This document shows, in pieces, positions 26,319 to 36,120 of a DNA stretch of 64,000 bases. The translations under genes were made by a program, and so were the position numbers. Every line of letters starts with the position of its first letter. Positions within the stretch are counted from its first letter, which is position 1. The stretch spans positions 32,993-96,992 of the forward strand of contig NZ_JAEFCD010000018.1 of NCBI RefSeq assembly GCF_016405965.1. The letters are read 5' to 3'. The notes below the pieces were generated by a model, which made no database searches, was not told the DNA's origin, and worked only from the letters and a program-made list of their open reading frames with translations. Origin of the DNA: Alteromonas sp. IB21. GTDB taxonomy: Bacteria; Pseudomonadota; Gammaproteobacteria; Enterobacterales; Alteromonadaceae.

Positions 26319-28118
26319 ATGTTAAACAAATTAAATAAAGATAGGCGCAGATTCGTTAAGTCTGCCGCTTTGACATTAGGTGGGACAGCGCTTTTACGTC
26401 AAATTTCACCAGCCTGGGCTAATCCAGAGGGCTTATCTCATGCTGGGCAAGAGTTAAAACCAAGTTTTGGAAACAACGTTGTCAGCGGGGAAAACATCAA
26501 TATGATGATTAGCAGGCAGCACAAGCGTATTGCAAGCGCAGCTGGCCTACCAATTACAATTAATGGTTCGTCACCGGGCCCGTTAGTGCGTCTAAAAGAA
26601 GGTCAGCATGTCACTATAAATGTAACTAACAACTTGCTTGAAAGTACGTCAATCCACTGGCACGGATTGATACTCCCTTACACGATGGACGGTGTACCTG
26701 GCGTATCGTTTCCCGGTATCGCCGCTGGCAGTACCTTTACCTATGAATTCGATATTGAACAAAACGGTACATATTGGTACCACAGTCATTCAGGTCTTCA
26801 GGAGCAGCTTGGGCACCTTGGCCCCATGGTTATTGAACCAAAAGATGGCGACATCGGTGCAGATCGGGAGCACACCATTATTCTCAGCGACTGGACCTTT
26901 GAAGACCCTCACGATGTTTTCCGTCACCTTAAAGTTGCTGAGGGCTATTATAATTATCAGCAGCGTACAGTCGAAAACACGATTAAAGATATAAAGAGCC
27001 AAGGACTGATCAATACGGTCAAAGAACGAGCAATGTGGTCTCGTATGCGCATGAACCCAAGAGACATACTCGATGTAACCGGCGCGACCTATACATACCT
27101 GATGAACGGCCGTGACCCGCAAACAAACTGGACTGCATTGTACAAACCCGGAGAAAGCATACGCCTTAGGCTTATTAACGGGTCAGCAATGACCTATTTT
27201 GATTTCCAAGTTCCAGGGTTGGATCTGACAGTTGTTGCAGTAGATGGTCAGCCTGTTAAGCCAGTAACAGTAGGTGAAATACGGATAGCTGTTGCAGAGA
27301 CCTATGATGTCATCGTAAAACCCAAAGATACTAAAACCTATACCATTTTTGCACAAAGCATGGACAGAAGTGGCTATGCCAGAGGCACATTGGCAACATC
27401 TGTCGGCAAAGAAGCAAGTATCCCGGCACTTCGCCCAATGCCTGAATTAGGTATGGACGCTATGGGGATGTCGGGAATGGCTGACATGGATTCAATGGAC
27501 GCTACGAACAACAAGGAGACTTATGGTGGCCAAGAAAATCACGGTCCTAATCATTCGATGGCAGCGATGCAAAACAAGGTAGTTCCTGTGGATGGAATTC
27601 CTATTAAGCACTCACCGGACGGCCACGGACCAGGTGCGTCTATGATTGCCAAAAACCCGGTCAGCCGACTAGACGACCCTGGAATAGGGTTTGATGGACT
27701 TTCTCACAAGGTACTTGTTTATTCAGACCTTACAGGTGCCAAGCAGTGGCCAGATAACCGTGAACCAACACAAACCATCGAACTGCATTTGACCGGTAAC
27801 ATGGAAAGATACATGTGGTCTTTTGATGGCAAAAAATTCACTGAAGTGGATAAGCCCGTTCATTTCAAGTACGGGGAACGCGTGCGCCTTATTCTTGTCA
27901 ATGATTCGATGATGTATCACCCCATCCATCTTCACGGTATGTGGATGGAGCTAGAAAATGGTAACTCCCCTTCCCCCCGTAAACACACGATCAGTCTCAA
28001 ACCGAGCGAAAAAGTCTCTTTACTGATCAGCGCTGACGCACCCGGAAATTGGGCATTTCATTGTCACCTTCTATATCACATGGACGCTGGTATGTTCCGC
28101 GTTGTAAACGTTTCTTAA
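26319..28118 (+). CDS. copA: Copper-resistance multicopper oxidase CopA
   Basis: A 599-residue periplasmic multicopper oxidase. The ATG at 26319 gives a Tat signal (DRRRFVKSAALTLGG); an in-frame GTG at 26283 adds 12 residues without improving it. Copper ligands are seen in HWHG, WYHSHSG, HPIHLHG and the C-terminal HCHLLYHMDAGMF. A Met-rich insert (MGMSGMADMDSMD) lies near residue 390. It probably oxidises Cu(I) and binds copper in the periplasm. copB follows after 11 bases. Confidence 0.93.
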   Translation: MLNKLNKDRRRFVKSAALTLGGTALLRQISPAWANPEGLSHAGQELKPSFGNNVVSGENINMMISRQHKRIASAAGLPITINGSSPGPLVRLKEGQHVTINVTNNLLESTSIHWHGLILPYTMDGVPGVSFPGIAAGSTFTYEFDIEQNGTYWYHSHSGLQEQLGHLGPMVIEPKDGDIGADREHTIILSDWTFEDPHDVFRHLKVAEGYYNYQQRTVENTIKDIKSQGLINTVKERAMWSRMRMNPRDILDVTGATYTYLMNGRDPQTNWTALYKPGESIRLRLINGSAMTYFDFQVPGLDLTVVAVDGQPVKPVTVGEIRIAVAETYDVIVKPKDTKTYTIFAQSMDRSGYARGTLATSVGKEASIPALRPMPELGMDAMGMSGMADMDSMDATNNKETYGGQENHGPNHSMAAMQNKVVPVDGIPIKHSPDGHGPGASMIAKNPVSRLDDPGIGFDGLSHKVLVYSDLTGAKQWPDNREPTQTIELHLTGNMERYMWSFDGKKFTEVDKPVHFKYGERVRLILVNDSMMYHPIHLHGMWMELENGNSPSPRKHTISLKPSEKVSLLISADAPGNWAFHCHLLYHMDAGMFRVVNVS

Positions 28119-28129
28119 GGGGTACCTTC

Positions 28130-28876
28130 ATGAATTTACGAATTATATTTGGACTAATAATACTTACCGTAACACTTCGTAGTGTCGCACAAGAAACACC
28201 TGAAAGCTGGCCATCGCCTGTCAAAGATACACTTAATGGTATTGTTCTATTTGACAGGCTAGAAGTAGCGCGCAACAACCGTGAGGAGAACATCGCGGTT
28301 TGGGATATGATCGCATGGTATGGAGGCGACACGTACCGTCTTTATTTTAAAAGTGAAGGTGAAAATAAACAAAACGATGGGGAGCCAACGGATATTGAAA
28401 GAGCTGAACTGCTTGCTAGTCGCTTAATTGCACCTTTTTGGGAAATTCAGGTTGGAATTGGTGCCCGTGGCGAATTGACGAGTGACAGTAATATGGAAAA
28501 TTATGCTGTAGTTAGCCTTTTTGGAATGGCTCCCTATCAATTTGAAGTAGATAGTTCACTTATTATTAACGAAGACGGTGATGTCAGTGTTTCAATGGAA
28601 GCCGAGTATGACTATCGCATGTCACAAACCTCATATTTGCAACCGCGAATATCACTGTCTGCTTCACTTTCTGAGTCAGAACGGTTTGATAGACCTTCTG
28701 GGTTTAATTCAATTCGTGTTGGCTTACGCTATCGAATGGAGGTCTCACGGGAATTTGCCCCGTATATTGGTGCTTATTGGTCTAGAGCCTTGGGAGCGTC
28801 AGCGGATAATCTACGTGGCATAGGCGATCCTGTTCATGAAACGGGTGTGGTTCTCGGTGCCCGTGTGTGGTTCTAA
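28130..28876 (+). CDS. copB: Outer-membrane copper-resistance protein CopB
   Basis: A 248-residue outer-membrane beta-barrel protein. The ATG at 28130, 11 bases after copA, gives a signal peptide; a reading from 28049 would overlap copA. WDMIAWYGGD and ERAELLASRLI near residues 55-95 are typical CopB features. It lacks the long Met/His-rich N-terminal extension of some CopB. Its TAA overlaps the next ATG. Confidence 0.88.
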   Translation: MNLRIIFGLIILTVTLRSVAQETPESWPSPVKDTLNGIVLFDRLEVARNNREENIAVWDMIAWYGGDTYRLYFKSEGENKQNDGEPTDIERAELLASRLIAPFWEIQVGIGARGELTSDSNMENYAVVSLFGMAPYQFEVDSSLIINEDGDVSVSMEAEYDYRMSQTSYLQPRISLSASLSESERFDRPSGFNSIRVGLRYRMEVSREFAPYIGAYWSRALGASADNLRGIGDPVHETGVVLGARVWF

Positions 28877-29310
28877 TGCCTGAATTATCCCAACAGTTTA
28901 TGGCGATACTAATTCAGTTGTCAGTCGCATTATTAGCAATTACCGCAAGTGCAATTAGCCATTACCGCATATTGCAGTACTTGACGAAATTCATAGCCCG
29001 CCTTCGTAATGGAGCACGCGGTTTAATTGTACTTTTTTGTGGGATTACAGCGTCTCAATTGCTAGCAGCTCTGTGGTTCACGTTTGCTTTTAAAGTGTCC
29101 ATAGCAATGGGTCTAGGGAACTTAAAGGGTGGCAGCTTAAACCAGTTTATTGAGCTTTTCTACTTTTCGCTAATCAACTTGACTACGCTTGGGCTAGGCC
29201 AGATTGAAGCGACTTCTCATTTGAGATTTCTTGCTGGAATAGAAGCAATGACTGGCTTTTTACTCGTGAGCTGTTCGGCCTCAGTTTTAATTAAATACAT
29301 GAAACATTAA
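28876..29310 (+). CDS. Ion-channel-like membrane protein
   Basis: A 144-residue protein with three to four hydrophobic segments. The segment FYFSLINLTTLGLGQIEA resembles the pore helix and selectivity filter of two-TM potassium channels (TTxGYGD), with LGLGQ in place of GYGD. The ATG overlaps the copB stop (TAATG), so it is part of the cop operon. Whether it conducts ions or metal is unknown; it is not a usual cop gene. Confidence 0.65.
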   Translation: MPELSQQFMAILIQLSVALLAITASAISHYRILQYLTKFIARLRNGARGLIVLFCGITASQLLAALWFTFAFKVSIAMGLGNLKGGSLNQFIELFYFSLINLTTLGLGQIEATSHLRFLAGIEAMTGFLLVSCSASVLIKYMKH

Positions 29311-29332
29311 TCTAGAATTCAAGGAATTAAAC

Positions 29333-29735
29333 ATGACTAAATATACTAAATTTTTCGTGATGATACTTACCTCTACCGCCTTTATGTTGGTTATGATGTA
29401 CTTAAATTCATATTCAATTGAACACGTTTTCTTTAGCGAGACTCGCTTATACATGGCTATCTACATGGGGGCGATGATGGCGGTCATCATGCTGCTATTT
29501 ATGCTGAATATGTATGAAAGCAATGATACCTCATCACTCTATTGCGATCTTAACCAGTGAGCGTGCAAATATTGATGATGTCCGAGTTCAAAAATTGGCC
29601 GAAGAAATTATAAACGCGCAAGAGCGTGAGATTAAGGAAATGAAATGGTTAATCTCAGATATCAACAATAATGGCATCGTGGCCTCAGCGAATGAAGCAA
29701 CTCAGCGCCCAGTCCCCGACTTTAGTAAAAAGTAA
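29333..29735 (+). pseudogene. DUF305 family gene, broken by internal deletion
   Basis: The first part (29333-29560) encodes the membrane half of a DUF305 protein (SETRLYMAIYMGAMMAVIML); the second (from about 29513) encodes the periplasmic half in another frame, beginning [18 protein letters not shown]. Intact family members have roughly 35-40 residues between these parts, absent here. The junction is at about 29510-29516, where ATGTATG may mark a recombination between short repeats. Two short products might still be made. Confidence 0.75.
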
Positions 29736-29774
29736 CGATTATCTTTTATTATTATTTTATACCGGATAGCAAAC

Positions 29775-30527
29775 ATGAGTAAATCTGCAACGTTATACAG
29801 AATGCATACGAAGGAACATATTTGCCCCTATGGCTTGCGTTCTAAAGACCTGTTAGAAAGAAAAGGTTATAAAATCGACGATCATAAACTTAGCTCTCGT
29901 GAAGAAACGGATAAATTTAAGGGTAAACATGGCGTTGAAACAACACCTCAAACATTTATTAATGACAACCGTATTGGGGGATATGACGAGCTAAGGGAAT
30001 TTTTTGATATGGGAGAAGCGGGGCAGACTGGCACAACCTACACGCCGGTTATTGCCATTTTTGCGACCGCATTTCTAATGGCGTTAGGTATTGTATTCGC
30101 GCACGCCGGCACAATTGGGTCACTTTCGACCGTTCCAGTCATCGAAGTCTTTGTTGCACTTAGTATGTCGATTCTTGCGATTCAAAAATTACGCGATTTA
30201 TATGGCTTTACTAATTCTTTTATTACTTATGATTTACTAGCGATGCGCAGTGTGCGATACGGTTACGTTTATCCATTTGCGGAAGCGTTCGCTGGGATTG
30301 GTATGCTTGCCGGAATATCAGGCTATGTCGTTGGCCCCGTATCTCTCTTTATTGGAACCATTGGTGCAGTATCGGTATTTAAAGCTGTTTACGTAGATAA
30401 ACGCGAGTTGAAATGCGCTTGCGTCGGCGGAGACAGTAATGTTCCCCTCGGTTTTGTTTCGCTTACTGAAAATTTGTTTATGATTGGTGCTGGAATTTGG
30501 ATGCTTTATCAAGCAATTGGAGCTTAA
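29775..30527 (+). CDS. Glutaredoxin-MauE fusion membrane protein
   Basis: A 250-residue protein. Residues 1-80 are a glutaredoxin domain with the CPYG redox motif (Cys17) and the TTPQTF cis-Pro segment. Residues about 90-245 are a four-segment MauE/DoxX-type domain with a CACVGG motif. It probably moves electrons or disulfides across the inner membrane during copper stress. It is the last gene of the rightward cop module. Confidence 0.85.
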   Translation: MSKSATLYRMHTKEHICPYGLRSKDLLERKGYKIDDHKLSSREETDKFKGKHGVETTPQTFINDNRIGGYDELREFFDMGEAGQTGTTYTPVIAIFATAFLMALGIVFAHAGTIGSLSTVPVIEVFVALSMSILAIQKLRDLYGFTNSFITYDLLAMRSVRYGYVYPFAEAFAGIGMLAGISGYVVGPVSLFIGTIGAVSVFKAVYVDKRELKCACVGGDSNVPLGFVSLTENLFMIGAGIWMLYQAIGA

Positions 30528-30598
30528 ACATTGGGTGTTGCTCTAACACCTATTGATGAAGCCACAATCACTTTCCAAATTGCTCTAAAATACTTTAT

Positions 30599-30631
30599 GC
30601 GCCTATTTGCCCGCAATGGGCAAATAGGCGC
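30599..30631. terminator. Perfect 14-bp hairpin between convergent operons
   Basis: GCGCCTATTTGCCC (30599-30612), loop GCAAT, then its exact reverse complement (30618-30631). It lies between the convergent genes ending at 30527 and 30659. No T-run follows on either strand, so it may act as a bidirectional terminator or RNA-stabilising stem. Confidence 0.6.
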
Positions 30632-30658
30632 TTCCAGCGGTCAAAACTTGCCACGTTT

Positions 30659-30823
30659 TTAATCGTCACTCTTTGTCGAGAATGCTTTGAAAGCTTTTTC
30701 TAGCGAATCTTCAAACTTCTCTTTGTTACAACCCCCGTCTTCACTTTGTTTGGTTTCGTTGTCTGTTGGTTTAATGGCTTGATTTGGCGTGTTCGTGACT
30801 TGGAGTAAATCGGTATTTAGCAT
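30659..30823 (-). CDS. Small hypothetical protein
   Basis: A 54-residue hydrophilic, charged protein with one Cys (DGGCNKEKFED). The ATG at 30823 is favoured by AAGGG at good spacing and by a short overlap with the upstream stop. No family recognised. It ends the leftward 36.5-30.7 kb gene row. Confidence 0.45.
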   Translation of the reverse strand: MLNTDLLQVTNTPNQAIKPTDNETKQSEDGGCNKEKFEDSLEKAFKAFSTKSDD

Positions 30824-31413
30824 ACTGGAAACCCTTCTGTTCGCGTTGATCTCATTAAAAACTGGTGTGCCGGATAACACACATTATCTAAAGCAAATAA
30901 CAGGCCAAATTTCCATGTCAACAAATGTTTTGGGTTAACCCGAATGACAGACAGTAAACTGCACTGAGAACGAATGCTTTCTATGTAGCTATTCAGGGCG
31001 TCGTCTACCGACGCTATGTCACGAAAACATATATCAATCGCTTTATCTACATGTGGACGAGATTGGATACTTGCAATAACCTGATCTTTATCACCACACA
31101 TCATAAGCAAACGGATAGCCTCTTCCAAGACGAGCATATGGCAACCTTCCATTGCTAATACACCGTTATGTTGCATTCGGTTAACCGCCTTTAAAGCTCG
31201 TTTATCACCCGTAAAAAGGTTTGATGGTTTGTTTTCTTGAGCGCCAAACGTGAGAATAAGATCTCCTGCGTCAAGGTGAGGGGTACGAAGTTGTGCAATA
31301 ACATCAAGGGCTTGCTCGTCGGAGATTGTGACAGGTTCGCTGTGAGATACAAAATAAAGAATACTTTGTATGTGCGCCGGTTCGAATCCCATTTCATTCT
31401 TACTATGATCCAC
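30817..31413 (-). CDS. Hypothetical protein, possibly PIN-like
   Basis: A 198-residue soluble protein. The segment HLDAGDLILTF ... NLFTGDKRALKAV (residues 50-78) looks like the C-terminal half of a PIN nuclease fold (D..D and TGDK), but the N-terminal acidic residues are not evident, so the assignment is weak. Overlaps the next gene slightly. Role in the metal module unknown. Confidence 0.55.
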   Translation of the reverse strand: MDHSKNEMGFEPAHIQSILYFVSHSEPVTISDEQALDVIAQLRTPHLDAGDLILTFGAQENKPSNLFTGDKRALKAVNRMQHNGVLAMEGCHMLVLEEAIRLLMMCGDKDQVIASIQSRPHVDKAIDICFRDIASVDDALNSYIESIRSQCSLLSVIRVNPKHLLTWKFGLLFALDNVCYPAHQFLMRSTRTEGFPVC

Positions 31414-31484
31414 AGTGCTAATATCCTGTTTTAATTAGTGCTGATTGGTGAAGTCCAACACAAAGTTGCTCGATTCGCGCTACA

Positions 31485-31856
31485 CTATTTCTGTCTATTG
31501 CTTTGCCCGGGTGGGACACGATGGCAGCTCCAGGGTTTATGTTTCGCATTTTCACGAATGTTTTCGTCAACGAATTGGTAGTAGCCTTCTTTCATCTTTG
31601 TCCAAAAATCATCAGAAATGTCTGCACCGTGTGCACGAATGATTGTCTCAATGCCATCTAAATTGCAGTGGGTCGCGTCATAGCCGATATGCAAAGTGTT
31701 TTTGGCTTCTTCAAATGAAACGGCATCAATACCAAAGGTCCCATCAATTTCAGCAACAATTGCTAATAAATTACCGTCGGTAATGCCGGTTAACTTCAAA
31801 TGCCGTACCACTAAATTAGCCTCAGAAACGCCCACTCTGTGATCTAAATCGCTCAT
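31485..31856 (-). CDS. HMA-like small protein without CxxC
   Basis: A 123-residue protein. The first about 75 residues follow the heavy-metal-associated beta-alpha-beta pattern (LVVRHLKLTGITDG, FEEAKNTLHIGYDAT) but have no CxxC. A conserved-looking tail FVDENIRENAKHKPWSCH follows. Proteins of this type are commonly found near Cu/Zn exporters, and this one lies in the P-ATPase operon. The function is unknown; a metal-sensing or chaperone-like role is a guess. Confidence 0.65.
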   Translation of the reverse strand: MSDLDHRVGVSEANLVVRHLKLTGITDGNLLAIVAEIDGTFGIDAVSFEEAKNTLHIGYDATHCNLDGIETIIRAHGADISDDFWTKMKEGYYQFVDENIRENAKHKPWSCHRVPPGQSNRQK

Positions 31857-31905
31857 ACTTTTCTCCTATAAATTAATTTCCTACGCAGTTATGTCAGTCA
31901 CGTCT

Positions 31906-32358
31906 CTAATTACTTAAAACGCTATTGGCATTAACCACTTGCTGCATTAACGATCGTAAAACTGTCATTCTTTGTTCTATTAACAACAAATGTTCATCTA
32001 TCGAGTTCCCCATCACAACAATGTCGCTTGCTGATATGCCGCTTTCGATAAGAACAAGACTTCTTTGCAGGCCTTTTCTATATGTCTCTTTTAATCGTAT
32101 CTTTTGTTCAGTATTAGATTCACTTTGGATCCTCTTCTCAATACTCGTTAAGTAGGTATCCATCATCTTCATATGCTCAACAATCAACGTTTGCCTCTCA
32201 GAAACGTCATTGATCCGTTGGATGCGTTGCATTAATGCATCCATGACGCGCTCGTTACTGCGTAACATCTCATCGGCACTCATGGATGTCTGAGCACTCG
32301 TAAAGGTAGCGGATAAAACGCCTGCGACAAACAATATTGAAACTAATGCTTTCTTCAT
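31906..32358 (-). CDS. Secreted helical protein
   Basis: A 150-residue protein with a signal peptide (MKKALVSILFVAGVLSATFTSA). The ATG at 32358 is chosen for this; longer readings overlap the methyltransferase gene. The rest is helical, with several Met and heptad-like spacing (ERVMDALMQRIQRINDV). Probably a periplasmic accessory protein of the copper module. Confidence 0.7.
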   Translation of the reverse strand: MKKALVSILFVAGVLSATFTSAQTSMSADEMLRSNERVMDALMQRIQRINDVSERQTLIVEHMKMMDTYLTSIEKRIQSESNTEQKIRLKETYRKGLQRSLVLIESGISASDIVVMGNSIDEHLLLIEQRMTVLRSLMQQVVNANSVLSN

Positions 32359-32368
32359 TTTGAAATCC

Positions 32369-33022
32369 TTACACGGGGCTTGAAACGTTTGAATTGAGAA
32401 ATCGTGGGAACCAACCTGGCGTGGCTTGCTTATATTGCCTATAGGTATCACCAAACTCAGTTTCGGCGTGCTGCTCTTCGCGTTTGGCCAGTCGAACATA
32501 GACAACAATGAGAATGGGAAACATGAGCAAAGTGGGTAGTGTTGGCCATTGCAGTAAAAAGCCAAACATGATCACAATGAAGGCAACATATTGGGGATGC
32601 CGACAACGTGCGTACCAACCGCTGGTCGCTAAGCTGCTCGTTTTTTGCGCGTGATGCAGGACATTCCACGAAGCAGATAAAACAAAGAATCCTAAAACGA
32701 TGAGAACATTACTCAAGATGTGCAGTACATCCCAATGCGCATCGCCAGATAACCCCAACAGTGTATGCCACAAGTGACCATTTTCGTGACTTAAAAAATC
32801 TACGCCTGGGTAACTTTCGGCTAACCAACCGGACAAAAAATAGATGGTAAGCGGGAAACCATACATTTCAGTAAATAACGCAACGATAAAAGCGGAAAAT
32901 ACGCCTAAGCTTCGCCAGTCTGTTTTTGACTTCGGCTTGACGAAACTAAACGCAAAAAAGATAAATATTGCGGAGTTAATGATGACTAACGGCCAAAGCC
33001 CATAATCTGATTCACCGTGCAT
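32369..33022 (-). CDS. Isoprenylcysteine methyltransferase-family membrane protein
   Basis: A 217-residue protein with about five hydrophobic segments and the ICMT-type core SGWYARCRHPQYVAF followed by EEQHAETEFGDTYRQYKQ. Often seen in copper P-ATPase operons next to DUF2933 genes, as here. It overlaps the DUF2933 gene by 11 bases. It is a different subfamily from the protein at 6927. Confidence 0.82.
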   Translation of the reverse strand: MHGESDYGLWPLVIINSAIFIFFAFSFVKPKSKTDWRSLGVFSAFIVALFTEMYGFPLTIYFLSGWLAESYPGVDFLSHENGHLWHTLLGLSGDAHWDVLHILSNVLIVLGFFVLSASWNVLHHAQKTSSLATSGWYARCRHPQYVAFIVIMFGFLLQWPTLPTLLMFPILIVVYVRLAKREEQHAETEFGDTYRQYKQATPGWFPRFLNSNVSSPV

Positions 33023-33335
33023 TGTCGCTCTCCGTTTTACGTCTTTCCTTGCGTGCCTGCTCTAACCCTTCGATATAACCTTGTCTGTATTGATCATTGT
33101 CTTCGGTTTGCTCTTTAAATGTTTGCTCGTCGTTAGTATGTGTCTCATGCCCTTTACCATGACTTCCGTGCATAAAGATATGCATCACTGGGCATAGCAG
33201 CAGGATCAAGTAAGGTAGATAAGGGAAAACATGTTCACCATGCTCGACAAACAAGAAATAGCTTGCCGCCGCTATAAGTCCGATGGCGGACCAACCACTG
33301 GGGGTGCGCCAAAAAGGTAATTTTTGTTTATTCAC
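33012..33335 (-). CDS. DUF2933 membrane protein
   Basis: A 107-residue protein with two hydrophobic segments, FFVEHGEHVF-like region (FLFVEHGEHVFPYLPYLILLLCP) split by the DUF2933 hallmark, then HIFMHGSHGKGHE, a His/Met-rich probable copper ligand region, and a charged tail. Copper-module accessory of unknown function. Confidence 0.8.
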   Translation of the reverse strand: MNKQKLPFWRTPSGWSAIGLIAAASYFLFVEHGEHVFPYLPYLILLLCPVMHIFMHGSHGKGHETHTNDEQTFKEQTEDNDQYRQGYIEGLEQARKERRKTESDNAR

Positions 33336-33381
33336 AATACACCTCGCTTTTGTGTCGTTTAAGTTTTCAGAAAACCGTAAA

Positions 33382-33735
33382 TCACTTGATCACCAAAGTG
33401 CCACGGTACATTTGCATCTGACAATGAAACGGATAGCGACCTGCCTTTTTGGGGGGAATAGTGACCATCACACGCTTGTTAAGCACTAATGTTTCACTGA
33501 TCTCCAACTCGGGTATTAGTAGTGTTTCCGCACAGGGGGTCGCATCTTCTCTATAGAACATCAGTTGTACAGACTCATTCGCGGGCACTGTGATATTGGC
33601 AGGTTGATATACGCCATCTTTCACGCGGACTTCGATGCTGCCGTCTCGTACTTCAGTTGACTTTGTTTGGTAAAGCCAAAACCACCATACAATAAGCCCA
33701 ATCACGACTAACCCTATCAAATTAATCCACATCAT
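33382..33735 (-). CDS. Membrane-anchored cupredoxin-domain protein
   Basis: A 117-residue protein with an N-terminal membrane anchor (4-22) and a cupredoxin fold. Likely copper ligands are in TPCAETLLIP and YPFHCQMQMYRG (His, Cys, Met). It lies 12 bases downstream of the P-type ATPase gene and may receive or buffer exported copper. Confidence 0.83.
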   Translation of the reverse strand: MMWINLIGLVVIGLIVWWFWLYQTKSTEVRDGSIEVRVKDGVYQPANITVPANESVQLMFYREDATPCAETLLIPELEISETLVLNKRVMVTIPPKKAGRYPFHCQMQMYRGTLVIK

Positions 33736-33747
33736 CTTTAGGTTCTC

Positions 33748-36096
33748 CTAGTGCTCTTTAGCTTTGAATAAACGTAATCGATTCGCGTTGGTCACTACCG
33801 TTAACGACGAGAATGCCATCGCTGCACCGGCAATTACTGGGCTTAGTAGTAAGCCTAAAAATGGATAAAAAACACCTGCAGCAAATGGGATCCCCGCGAC
33901 GTTATAGATAAATGCTCCGAAGAGATTCTGCTTTATGTTTCTCAGCGTTGCCTTACTCACTGCAATCGCATCCGCTAACCCATGTAAGGAGCCTCGCATC
34001 AACGTGATATCTGCACTTTCTATTGCGACATCAGTGCCTGTTCCGATAGCAAATCCGACGTTGGCATGGGCTAAGGCGGGCGCATCATTGATCCCATCGC
34101 CGGTCATTCCGACGATTTCACCCTCACGTTGAAGTTCGAGCACTTTGTTTGCTTTATCTTCTGGCATCACTTCAGCAACGTAATCAACAATCCCCGCCTT
34201 TCGAGCAACGGCTTTTGCAGTCATACGATTGTCCCCCGTCAACATCACCACACGTATTCCGTTGTGCTGTAGGCGGTTAATCGCATCTATTGAGTCTGAT
34301 TTTATGGGATCGGCAACAGCAATGACGGCAACTAATTTTGAATCAATCGCGAAATACATTGGGGTTTTAGCCTCTGCGGCCAGCCTCTGCGCTTTATCAA
34401 CGTAATGATGAAGTTCTATTGATTTTTCTTTCATCAATTTTTCATTGCCAAATAGCAAACGCTGAGAATTCAGTGTTGCCGCTACGCCCTTCCCTGCAAT
34501 GGACTCAAAATCAGTCACCGAGTGGATCGGCACACCTGTCTCTTTCGCTGATTCAACGATCGCCATTGCGAGTGGGTGTTCGGAACCCGACTCCAGGCTT
34601 GCAGCTAACGAAAGCACGTCATCTTGATTGTGATCTGACGCAATAACAACGTCGGTAACTTTAGGCGCCCCCTCTGTTATGGTGCCGGTCTTATCTAATA
34701 CCATTGTGGTAATTTTCGAAGCAGATTGCAGCGCTTCACCGTTGCGGATAAGTACGCCTGCTTCAGCCGCCTTGCCAACCCCCACCATGACCGACATCGG
34801 CGTGGCTAAACCTAATGCGCAAGGACATGCAATAATCAGTACCGTAGTTGCTGACACGATTGCGAAGGCAACCTCGGGAGCCGGACCAAAATTGAGCCAC
34901 GCTAGTGCGCTCATTACTGCAATGATCATAACAACTGGCACGAAATAGGCAGAAATAACATCTGCCAATCGACCAATAGGTGGTTTTGAATTTTGTGCAC
35001 GTTTTACCATGTTGATGATCTGAGCTAGCGCGGTGTCTTTTCCCACGCGTTCTGCCCGAAAGACGATAGAGCCTGATTTGTTGATGGTACCGGCCACAAC
35101 CTCATCGTCTTTTCGCTTCTCAATTGGCATGGGCTCACCCGTTAGCATTGATTCATCAATACTGGTTTGGCCCTCGACGACTACACCATCCACAGAAATG
35201 CGTTCTCCGGGTCGAACCCGGATAAGATCATTGAGCAAAACATCTTCAATAGGAATATCAATATCATCGCCATCTCGGATGACACGTGCAGTCTTGGCTT
35301 GCAAGCCTATCAGCCTTTTAATGGCCTCTGAGGTTTTACCGCGTGCTTTGATCTCAAGGGCCAGGCCTAAATTAATTAGGCCGATGATCATAGCGGTTGC
35401 CTCAAAATAAACATGTCGTGCCATTTCAGGGACATAGCCCGGGAAGAACACAACTGTCATCGAGTACAACCAGGCGGTTCCTGTACCCAAGGCTATCAAA
35501 GTATCCATATTGGCCGAATGATTTTTAAACGAATTCCATGCACCCACATAAAAATGCCGACCAGAGAACACCATGACACCTAATGTCATGAGCCCAATAA
35601 TCAACCATACAATTCGCTCCGTGGTCGTGTTGACGCTCATTTCCCCGGTTACCAAACCATAGATCATGAGCGGTACTCCAAGCGACAATGCGATGACCAT
35701 ATGTCGCATTAGCTTTTTATAATAAGCCCAATCCGCTTGCTCTTTTTCTTCAATGGCAGCCTCATCAGAATCGGCATTTGCCAGCGTTGCGTTATACCCA
35801 GCTTCTTCTACCGCACCAACCAGTTCGCTTGGTGAGGCATTACCATTGATAAGCACTGTACGCTGTGCAAAATTCATTTCTGCGCCGGTGACGCCTGCGA
35901 CTTGTTTTAAGGCTGTTTCAATTTTAGTGACGCAACTGGCACAACTCGCCCCTTGAATATTAAGTTGTATCTCGCCTGCTTCGGAAGACACCTGTCTGGT
36001 CTGCGTTTTAGTGTCAACCGCTTCGTTCGCAGTTGATGTTTTATCGCCGCCACTACAACACCCATGTGCTTTCGCACTGTCTGTTTTAGAATTCAT
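33748..36096 (-). CDS. copA: Copper-exporting P1B-type ATPase
   Basis: A 782-residue inner-membrane Cu(I) exporter. A Cys-rich start (HGCCSGG) and one HMA domain ([12 protein letters not shown], residues about 49-60) precede eight membrane segments. The transmembrane CPC site (ACPCALG), phosphorylation motif [11 protein letters not shown] motif (SEHPLAMA) and GDGINDAP are intact. It follows its MerR regulator after 24 bases. Note this is a different gene from the multicopper oxidase also called copA. Confidence 0.95.
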   Translation of the reverse strand: MNSKTDSAKAHGCCSGGDKTSTANEAVDTKTQTRQVSSEAGEIQLNIQGASCASCVTKIETALKQVAGVTGAEMNFAQRTVLINGNASPSELVGAVEEAGYNATLANADSDEAAIEEKEQADWAYYKKLMRHMVIALSLGVPLMIYGLVTGEMSVNTTTERIVWLIIGLMTLGVMVFSGRHFYVGAWNSFKNHSANMDTLIALGTGTAWLYSMTVVFFPGYVPEMARHVYFEATAMIIGLINLGLALEIKARGKTSEAIKRLIGLQAKTARVIRDGDDIDIPIEDVLLNDLIRVRPGERISVDGVVVEGQTSIDESMLTGEPMPIEKRKDDEVVAGTINKSGSIVFRAERVGKDTALAQIINMVKRAQNSKPPIGRLADVISAYFVPVVMIIAVMSALAWLNFGPAPEVAFAIVSATTVLIIACPCALGLATPMSVMVGVGKAAEAGVLIRNGEALQSASKITTMVLDKTGTITEGAPKVTDVVIASDHNQDDVLSLAASLESGSEHPLAMAIVESAKETGVPIHSVTDFESIAGKGVAATLNSQRLLFGNEKLMKEKSIELHHYVDKAQRLAAEAKTPMYFAIDSKLVAVIAVADPIKSDSIDAINRLQHNGIRVVMLTGDNRMTAKAVARKAGIVDYVAEVMPEDKANKVLELQREGEIVGMTGDGINDAPALAHANVGFAIGTGTDVAIESADITLMRGSLHGLADAIAVSKATLRNIKQNLFGAFIYNVAGIPFAAGVFYPFLGLLLSPVIAGAAMAFSSLTVVTNANRLRLFKAKEH

Positions 36097-36120
36097 GAAC
36101 CACTCCCTATTTAAACCTTG

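Noticed and set aside
28049..28129. CopB start at 28049
   Set aside because: It would overlap the end of the multicopper oxidase gene and add a non-signal-like extension; the ATG at 28130 gives a signal peptide.
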